DNA from: Streptosporangium album | Lineage (GTDB): Bacteria; Actinomycetota; Actinomycetes; Streptosporangiales; Streptosporangiaceae | NCBI RefSeq assembly: GCF_014203795.1 | Contig: NZ_JACHJU010000002.1 | Coordinates: forward strand, 1,054,001 to 1,118,000 | Direction: 5' to 3' | DNA length: 64,000 nucleotides | Shown: in pieces, positions 58,227-64,000 of the stretch | Layout of the letters: each line of letters begins with the position of its first letter | How positions within the stretch are numbered: the stretch's first letter is position 1 | The notes under the pieces: generated by a model | Databases searched by the model: none | Told to the model about the DNA's origin: nothing | The model's input: only the letters and a program-made list of their open reading frames with translations | Translations under genes and position numbers: made by a program

Positions 58227-59765
58227 TCAGCTCTTCCGGCGGGCATGCCAGTTGAGGTAGGCGACGCAGAGCAGCGTGGAGCCGTACTGCGATTCGGCGG
58301 CGTGGTCGTCGTAGACCGCGCGGGCATGGGTGAAGAGGGTCTCGTCCCACTGGGCCACCGGCATCCAGCGGGGAGCCTGGAGATACTGCCCGGCGGCGGC
58401 CAGCGCGCCGGTGCCGTCGATCCGGACGAAGGTGGTCGCCACACCGTTGTCGGAGGTCGCGAGGTTCTTCGTGTAGGTGCGGGCGAAGCGCTCCATGTCG
58501 TGGCCCTGGTAGTGGATCTTCCGGCGGAAGGCCAGCGCGGCGAACTCGACGTCGATCGCGCCGTGGCTGAGATCCTCGACCTGCTGGGCGCCCTTGCCCG
58601 GCGAGCCGTACGACGGGGTGTACTCGGAGACGTCGTCGGCCTTGGTGTAGCCGTTGTACAGCTTGCCGAACGTCGGCCAGTACGGCCAGACGTAGGCGTC
58701 GTCCGCGTCGACCTTCAGGTCCCCGGCGAATGCGCGGGCCAGCCGGCGGGTGCGGTCCAGGTAGGTGGGGTCGCCGGTCGCCGCGGCCAGCTCGGCGTAG
58801 GTCTGGCCCAGCCCGAGGCTCTGGTTGATGGGCTGTTCCGCGCCGTCGTAGGGGACGGGCATCCCCTTGGGCCAGATGAAGTGGCCGAGCCCGGCGTCGT
58901 TCTGCACCCACTCGCGATCGTGGACGGCCGCGGCGTCCCGGACGGCTGCGAGATACTCATCGGCCTTGGCCTTGTAGCGTCGATCACGGTGCAGGCTCGG
59001 GGTGCGGTAGACGATCCGCACGAACGACGCCAGCGGATAGGTGATCATTCCGGTGTGCACGGAGAAGTGCACCGGCGCGGCGGCCGGCTTGGTCGTCCCC
59101 AGGGCGGGGATCGGTCCCGCGGCCGGCGAGTCCCTGAGGTCGCGGGCGGTCACCATGGTCGCCGACGGGTAGGCGTCGAGGATGCGGCGCACGGCGTAGT
59201 CGGAGCCGGCCGGGTCCATGGTGAGGTTGGCGAAGGTGGACACCTTGGCCTTCGGGGGGTTGGCCACCTCGAGGGTGAACCGGTCCTCGCTCGTGCCCGC
59301 CCGGACGGTCGCGACGGCGTCGTCGACATTGGTCAGCGCGCTGCGCACCTCCAGTAGCGGCTGCCCGGCCGGATCGAGCAGGGTGACGCCTCCGGCGGTG
59401 TAGCTCCGGTTGCGCCAGGCGGGCAGCGAGAGGCCGCGGTAGTCGGTCACGCCCCGCTCCGAGTCGCGCATGGCCAGCATGAGGTCGGCGTTGTGGATGA
59501 GCCGGTCCAGGTAAGAGGTGTCCCCGTAGGCTTCGTACATCCGGATGAAGGCGGCGAGCACGTAGGACTGCCCCCAGCCCAGGCCGCCCTGCTCGTTGTG
59601 GTCGGTCGGCTGGCCGAGGTTGCCGCTCGAGTGGAAGACCCTGTCGAACAGGTCGAAGGTCTCCCTGGCCGTGTAGTCGTAGCCCGCGGCGGCGCGAGCC
59701 GTACCTGTGGTGCCGAGAACTCCCAGGGCGAGGGTTCCCATCGTGAATTGCCTGCGTGACAACAT
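58227..59765 (-). CDS. Exported (alpha/alpha)-toroid carbohydrate-active protein, unknown specificity
   Basis: The 512-residue protein has a Tat-type signal peptide (MLSRRQFTMGTLALGVLGTT, cleavage near ARA-A). Helical repeats of the six-hairpin type follow: GGLGWGQSYVLAAFIRMYEAYGD, INQSLGLGQTYAELAAATGD and HGAIDVEFAALAF. The alternation resembles glycoside hydrolases, polysaccharide lyases or C5-epimerases of this fold, but no family signature can be pinned down. It is the last gene of the sugar ABC-permease operon (24 bases after the second permease), which supports action on an imported glycan. Confidence 0.65.
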   Translation of the reverse strand: MLSRRQFTMGTLALGVLGTTGTARAAAGYDYTARETFDLFDRVFHSSGNLGQPTDHNEQGGLGWGQSYVLAAFIRMYEAYGDTSYLDRLIHNADLMLAMRDSERGVTDYRGLSLPAWRNRSYTAGGVTLLDPAGQPLLEVRSALTNVDDAVATVRAGTSEDRFTLEVANPPKAKVSTFANLTMDPAGSDYAVRRILDAYPSATMVTARDLRDSPAAGPIPALGTTKPAAAPVHFSVHTGMITYPLASFVRIVYRTPSLHRDRRYKAKADEYLAAVRDAAAVHDREWVQNDAGLGHFIWPKGMPVPYDGAEQPINQSLGLGQTYAELAAATGDPTYLDRTRRLARAFAGDLKVDADDAYVWPYWPTFGKLYNGYTKADDVSEYTPSYGSPGKGAQQVEDLSHGAIDVEFAALAFRRKIHYQGHDMERFARTYTKNLATSDNGVATTFVRIDGTGALAAAGQYLQAPRWMPVAQWDETLFTHARAVYDDHAAESQYGSTLLCVAYLNWHARRKS

Positions 59766-59789
59766 TGTTCGACCACCTCTCGCGCGACG

Positions 59790-60623
59790 TCAGCCCTTGA
59801 CCGCGCCGCGCATGCCTTCGAGTACGTGACGTTGCATGATCATGAAGAAGATGACGACAGGCAGGATCGAGATGACGGTTCCGGCGGCGAGGCTGCGGAC
59901 GTCGGTGCCGGTGACGCCCGCGAGGTAGGAGATCCCCAGCGCGATCGGGTACATCGCGGAGTCCTTCAGCACGACCATCGGCCAGATGAAGCTGTTCCAG
60001 ACCGAGATGAAGCCGAAGATGCCGAGGATCGCCAGGGTGGGACGCGCGGCGGGCAGCATGACGTGCCAGAAGATCCTCAGCTCGTGACAGCCATCGGTGC
60101 GGGCGGCGTCGATGACCTCGCGTGGCACGCCCGCGAAGGTCTGGCGGATCAGGAAGATCCCGAAAGCGGACAGCAGTCCCGGCAGGATCACGCCCGCGTA
60201 GCTGTCGGCCATGCCGAGCTGCGAGACCACCAGGAAGCGGGGGAGGAGCATGACCTCGCCCGGCAGGAACATCGTCGACAGGATGGCGAAGAAGATGAGG
60301 TTCTTGCCGCGGAAGTTCATCTGGGCGAGCGGGTAGGCGCACAGCGCGGAGACGACGATGTACACGGGCACCATCACGCCGACGTAGATGACCGAGTTGA
60401 ACAGGTAGCTCAGGTAGGGGATGGTCGTCCAGGCCTCCTTCACCCAGGTCAGGACCGGGGGCCGGGGGATGATGTCGGGGGGGAAGGAGAAGACGGCCTG
60501 GCCGGCGGGTTTGAAGGCCGCCGAGAGCAGGATCAGGAACGGGCCGACGAAGACGAGGGCGATCGCGGTCAGCAGGACGTACATGCCCGCGCGCCGCAGC
60601 CGGAAGGCGAGCTTCGGCGTCAT
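59790..60623 (-). CDS. Carbohydrate ABC transporter permease, MalG type
   Basis: The 277-residue permease has six hydrophobic segments and the EAA-loop signature REVIDAARTDGCHELRIFWHVMLP, which docks to the ATPase. The last segment ends with HVLEGMRGAVKG, typical of CUT1 MalG-like proteins. ATG at 60623 overlaps the stop of the MalF-type gene by four bases (ATGA). No ATPase gene is in the cluster; in streptomycetes a shared MsiK-type ATPase serves many such importers, so the same is likely here. Confidence 0.93.
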   Translation of the reverse strand: MTPKLAFRLRRAGMYVLLTAIALVFVGPFLILLSAAFKPAGQAVFSFPPDIIPRPPVLTWVKEAWTTIPYLSYLFNSVIYVGVMVPVYIVVSALCAYPLAQMNFRGKNLIFFAILSTMFLPGEVMLLPRFLVVSQLGMADSYAGVILPGLLSAFGIFLIRQTFAGVPREVIDAARTDGCHELRIFWHVMLPAARPTLAILGIFGFISVWNSFIWPMVVLKDSAMYPIALGISYLAGVTGTDVRSLAAGTVISILPVVIFFMIMQRHVLEGMRGAVKG

Positions 60624-61597
60624 GTCATGACCGTCCTTCCCTTGGTGATCCGGTAGTTGGCGAGCGCCATGAGGATCAAAAGGAGCCACAGGACGAGGCC
60701 CATGGCGCTGGCGTAACCCATGTCGTACTTCTGGAAGGCCGCCGACCAGATGTAGTAGCCGAGCGTGAGGGTGGAGTCCTGGGGGCCGCCCTGGGTCATC
60801 ACGTAGACGGACGTGAAGACCTGCATCGCCTCGAGCATCTCCATGGTCAGCGTGACCGCGAGATAGGGGACGATCAGCGGGACGGTGATGTGGCGCAGCC
60901 GGTGCCAGGCCGAGGCGCCGTCGACCTTGGCGGCCTCGTAGAGGTTCGTGGGGATGGTCTGCAGCCCGGCGAGATAGATCATCATGAAGACGCCCATGCT
61001 CTTCCAGCCCTCGACGAGGACGAGGGCCGGCAGCGCCCACACGGGGTCGAGCAGATACTGGATCGGCTGGTCGAGGATGCCGAAGCCGGTGAGGATCCAG
61101 TTGAGCACGCCCTGCTGGTTGAAGACGTACTCCCAGGCGACGCCGACCGCGACCATCGAGGTCACGACGGGCAGGTAGTAGAGCATCCGGAACGTCTTGA
61201 TGCCCGGCAGCCTCTGGTTGACGAGTACGGCCAGCAGCAACGGGATGACGACGAGCAGCGGGAACATCCCCACCAGGAACAGCATCGAGTTGCCCAGGCC
61301 GGTCCAGAACCTGCCGTCGCTCGCGAGCCGGGCGAAGTTGTCCAGGCCCACGAAGATCGGCTGGGACACCGCGTCCCATTTGAAGAACGACAGCTGGATC
61401 GCGGTGACGGCGGGCCACGCGAAGAAGATCCCGAACAGGATCAGGGCCGGGATGGGGAACAGGTAGGGGGTGTACCAGCGCTGGCCGGGGATCCTGCCGG
61501 GCTGCGGCCTCTTCCGATCATCTCGTGACGTGCTCCTGCGGCTACGCGTCCTCGGGGCCGCCGAAGGCGCGTGGCGCTCTGGTACGTGTATGGCCAT
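60620..61597 (-). CDS. Carbohydrate ABC transporter permease, MalF type
   Basis: The 325-residue permease has an N-terminal basic, disordered region (RTRSRRSTSRDDRKRP), then six hydrophobic segments beginning YLFPIPALILFGIFFAWP. The EAA loop is PTNLYEAAKVDGASAWHRLRHITVPL. It is the MalF-like partner of the next gene. ATG at 61597 is chosen over GTG 61609, which lies too close to its upstream GAAGG. It is divergent from the binding-protein gene, with 222 bases between the two starts that hold the promoters. Confidence 0.92.
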   Translation of the reverse strand: MAIHVPERHAPSAAPRTRSRRSTSRDDRKRPQPGRIPGQRWYTPYLFPIPALILFGIFFAWPAVTAIQLSFFKWDAVSQPIFVGLDNFARLASDGRFWTGLGNSMLFLVGMFPLLVVIPLLLAVLVNQRLPGIKTFRMLYYLPVVTSMVAVGVAWEYVFNQQGVLNWILTGFGILDQPIQYLLDPVWALPALVLVEGWKSMGVFMMIYLAGLQTIPTNLYEAAKVDGASAWHRLRHITVPLIVPYLAVTLTMEMLEAMQVFTSVYVMTQGGPQDSTLTLGYYIWSAAFQKYDMGYASAMGLVLWLLLILMALANYRITKGRTVMT

Positions 61598-61819
61598 CGG
61601 CGCTAACACCCTTCAACGCTATTTGTGAGGGCCGTAGGCTAGATAACGGCAGGCCAGAATGCCGGGAGCGTATCTTTGCCTATTCGCCGGAGTCAAGGCT
61701 GAATGGGCTGATCGATTGAGCCGTGAGATGGCGGGGATGAGGGCCTTGACGGGCTCGGATTGGGCTGTCATTGTGCCGAAAGAATGCTTTAAGGACGGCC
61801 GCAATTCAGGAGGTTCGCA

Positions 61820-63115
61820 ATGACTCCACCCAGGACGGCGTTAGCGGCGGGACTGCTGGCGCTGGCGATGCTCACCACCGGTTGCGTGGCGGGCACCACC
61901 GAAGACACCCCCTCCGCCGCGGCCGACCAGCCGTTCGAGGGTGAGGTCGAATTCTGGACGATCAACCTGAAGAAGAACTTCAACGACTACGTCACCGGGC
62001 TGATCACCCAGTACCGGAAGGAACACCCCAAGGTCACCGTCAAGTGGGTGGACGTCCCGGGTCAGGACAGCGCGACCAAGCTGCTCGCGGCCATGGCCAG
62101 CGGCGACGTGCCCGACGCGGTCAACCTGGGCTCTCCCGACCTCGGCAGGTTCATCCCGTCGCTGGCGCCGATGGACGACTACTTCAAGCCGGAGGAACTC
62201 GCCGACTTCCAGCCGAACCTGGTGGAGCCGTTGCGCCAGGACGGCAAGCTCTACGGAGTGCCCTGGTACAACGGCGGCGCCCCGGTGGCGATGTACCGCA
62301 AGTCGGTCGTGTCCAAGGCCGGCTTCGACGAGAAGGCGCCGCCGAAGACCTACGACGAGGCGCTGGCCCTGGCGGCCAAGGTCTACGACGACACCAAGGT
62401 CTACGGCACCAACGAGATCCCCGGGCCGTCCGTCGTCTCCGTGCTGAGCTACTACGGGGTCACGCTGCTGTCGGAGGACAAGAAGAAGGCGGCGTTCAAC
62501 ACCCCCGAGGTCGCCGAGATCATCGAGAAGTTCAAGAAGAGCTACGACGAGCACGGCATCGCGCCGGGCTCCGTCTCCAAGGACATCCGCGCCCTCCCGC
62601 AGAGCCTCGACAACGGCCAGGTCGCCTTCACGGCCAGTGCCAACGGCGCGACCCTGGTCAACATCCAGAAGAACGCCCCCGACATCTACAAGGACCTCGT
62701 CGTCACCGAGCCCGTCCAGACGGCCGGTGGCGGCTATCTGCTCAACGCCCAGCAGACGTTCACGATCCCCAAGGCCTCCAGGCACAAGAAGGCGGCGGCC
62801 GAGTTCATCAAGTTCTTCACCAACGGCGCCAACCAGCTCGCCTTCTGCAAGATCGTTCCGATCTACCCGTCGACGATCTCCTCGACGAAGGACTCCTTCT
62901 TCACCGGCACCGGCGGCACCGAGCCGATGGACGTCGCCCGCCAGGTGATCGTCAAGGGACTGCCCAAGCTGGAGTACACACCGCTGGGCACTGCGAAGGA
63001 CACCGAGCTCGCCGAGTCCCTGGCGGAGGAGATCCGCGCCGTGTTCCAAGGACAGAAGAGCGTGAAGGACGCGCTCGACACAGCAGAGAAGAATTGGAAT
63101 GACGCTCTTGTCTAA
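61820..63115 (+). CDS. ABC sugar-binding lipoprotein
   Basis: The 431-residue protein has a lipoprotein signal (ALAAGLLALAMLTTGC, Cys near residue 22). The two-lobe binding-protein fold of cluster B carbohydrate binders shows VEFWTINLKKNFNDYVTGLI, SGDVPDAVNLGSPDLGRF and LYGVPWYNGGAPVAMYRKS. It is the substrate-binding part of the adjacent MalF/MalG-type importer. It starts with ATG after AGGAGG. The next gene overlaps its stop by 17 bases. Confidence 0.93.
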   Translation: MTPPRTALAAGLLALAMLTTGCVAGTTEDTPSAAADQPFEGEVEFWTINLKKNFNDYVTGLITQYRKEHPKVTVKWVDVPGQDSATKLLAAMASGDVPDAVNLGSPDLGRFIPSLAPMDDYFKPEELADFQPNLVEPLRQDGKLYGVPWYNGGAPVAMYRKSVVSKAGFDEKAPPKTYDEALALAAKVYDDTKVYGTNEIPGPSVVSVLSYYGVTLLSEDKKKAAFNTPEVAEIIEKFKKSYDEHGIAPGSVSKDIRALPQSLDNGQVAFTASANGATLVNIQKNAPDIYKDLVVTEPVQTAGGGYLLNAQQTFTIPKASRHKKAAAEFIKFFTNGANQLAFCKIVPIYPSTISSTKDSFFTGTGGTEPMDVARQVIVKGLPKLEYTPLGTAKDTELAESLAEEIRAVFQGQKSVKDALDTAEKNWNDALV

Positions 63116-64000
63116 CCTGCGAGTCGGCATCGTGGGTGCCGGAATCATGGGCCGCGGGCACGCCGAGGTGCTGGCGGCCCATCCGCATGCCGAGATCACC
63201 GCTGTGGCCAGCCGTACCCGGGAGCACGCGGAGGAACTGGCCGGGCGGGTGGGAGCCGCCGTCTACCCCGACTACCAGGAGTTGCTGGCCTCGGGAACGG
63301 TCGACGCGGTGTCGATCACCACGCCCGACCACCTGCACGCCGATGTGATGGTGGCGGCGGCCGAGGCGGGCGTCCACATCCTGGTGGAGAAGCCGTTCAC
63401 CACGACGGTGGCCGACGCCGACCGCGCGCTCGCGGCGATCCGGCGGGCGGGCGTGGTCGCGATGTGCCTGTTCAACCACCGCTGGGTGCCCGCCTATGCC
63501 CAGGCCAAGGACCAGATGCCCCTGCTGGGCGAAGCGGTCGTGGGCTACGCGAGGAAGAACGACACGATCCACGTGCCCACCGAGATGATCAGCTGGGCGG
63601 ATCGGACGACCTGCGCCTGGTTCCTGTCCAGCCACGACATCGACCTGGTGACCTGGTTGTTCGACGACGAGGTGGTCGAGGTCTTCGCGACCGCCCGTTA
63701 CGGCAAGCTCCAGGCGATGGGCATCGACACCCCGGACGCCATGCAGATCCAGGCCCGGTTCAGCCGGGGCGCCACCGCCACGTTCGAGTCGGCCTGGATC
63801 TATCCCAACACCTTCCCGACCATGGTCGACAGCTACGTCACGGTGGTCGGAGAGGACGGCGTGGTCCAACTCGACCGGCAGCGGGAGAACATCCAGCTCG
63901 CCACCGACAAGGGCTACACCTATCCGCGGAACATGCTCCAGCGCGTCGTCCACGGCATCCCGGCCGGCGCCTACCGCGACGCCATCGAGCACTTCGTGCA
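63099..64000 (+). CDS. Gfo/Idh/MocA family oxidoreductase (partial, 3' end outside window)
   Basis: The first 300 codons are present. The N-terminal NAD(P)-binding fold has LRVGIVGAGIMGRGHAEVLAA, TPDHLHADVMVAAAEAG and the EKPFTTTVADADRAL loop with the catalytic Lys. The C-terminal beta domain includes LSSHDIDLVTWLFDDEVVEV with the His/Asp pair typical of sugar dehydrogenases. Members oxidise or reduce sugars or inositols. The ATG overlaps the 3' end of the binding-protein gene by 17 bases, indicating coupled translation, so this enzyme probably processes the imported sugar. Confidence 0.9.
   Translation, partial: MTLLSNLRVGIVGAGIMGRGHAEVLAAHPHAEITAVASRTREHAEELAGRVGAAVYPDYQELLASGTVDAVSITTPDHLHADVMVAAAEAGVHILVEKPFTTTVADADRALAAIRRAGVVAMCLFNHRWVPAYAQAKDQMPLLGEAVVGYARKNDTIHVPTEMISWADRTTCAWFLSSHDIDLVTWLFDDEVVEVFATARYGKLQAMGIDTPDAMQIQARFSRGATATFESAWIYPNTFPTMVDSYVTVVGEDGVVQLDRQRENIQLATDKGYTYPRNMLQRVVHGIPAGAYRDAIEHFV

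Noticed and set aside
61598..61819. Catabolite or LacI-type operator between the divergent sugar-transport genes
   Set aside because: No convincing palindrome was found. TTGACG near 61748 has only a weak -10 partner, so no promoter is claimed.

Overview
The window comes from a high-GC Gram-positive chromosome. Several marks point to an actinomycete, probably of the Streptosporangiales (Streptosporangium or Nonomuraea-like) or a related filamentous genus: very high GC at third codon positions, frequent GTG, TTG and even CTG starts, a Spo0M homologue, helix-turn-helix/DUF397 pairs, a WXG100-type pair, and the core order pyrG - nudix - xerD - parA - scpA - scpB - rluB - aroH - tyrA - cmk - der. 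That order is conserved in Streptomyces and its relatives. The family-level placement is inference.

Region 1 (1-9.4 kb) holds a partial spo0M, two adjacent SPFH/band-7 genes, uvrB, a RIO-type kinase, two small membrane proteins and a nitronate monooxygenase. Region 2 (9.5-21.3 kb) is the compact housekeeping block for CTP synthesis, chromosome segregation (XerD, ParA, ScpA, ScpB), rRNA pseudouridylation, tyrosine synthesis, CMP kinase and the ribosome-assembly GTPase Der. Many of these genes overlap by 1-8 bases. Region 3 (21.3-33.8 kb) has a lectin remnant, an LprG-like lipoprotein with a P55-like exporter, MarR, a phosphopantetheinyl transferase, an Mce-associated-type protein, aminopeptidase P, a decayed TnpB element that sits beside a truncated gene, a CBS protein, a very large secreted subtilase and an Smr protein.

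Region 4 (33.8-46.5 kb) is accessory DNA: an AraC-type regulator, secreted and lipid-anchored proteins of unknown function, an IS5-type transposase with a stop codon, a GNAT gene, a complete IS1380-family element with terminal repeats and target duplication, a WXG100-like small protein with a 652-residue partner, a frameshifted small gene, an XRE/DUF397 pair and a proline iminopeptidase. Region 5 (46.8-54.3 kb) carries a GH15 trehalase/glucoamylase, a PTS-type dihydroxyacetone kinase operon (dhaKLM), a 1.6-kb unit with terminal repeats and a 9-bp duplication that contains transposase debris plus a truncated SUKH-type immunity gene, a TSUP permease and an acyltransferase. Region 6 (54.3-64 kb) has an SDR gene broken in its catalytic motif by an IS200/IS605-type remnant, a divergent SDR/TetR pair with two operator palindromes, a serine hydrolase, and a sugar-uptake cluster (two permeases, a binding protein, a Tat-exported toroid-type enzyme, a Gfo/Idh/MocA oxidoreductase) that runs off the right edge.

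No tRNA, rRNA or CRISPR array was seen. The least ordinary parts are the inverted-repeat-bounded SUKH unit (50.87-52.47 kb), the two TnpB-element remnants beside broken genes, and the WXG100-like pair.
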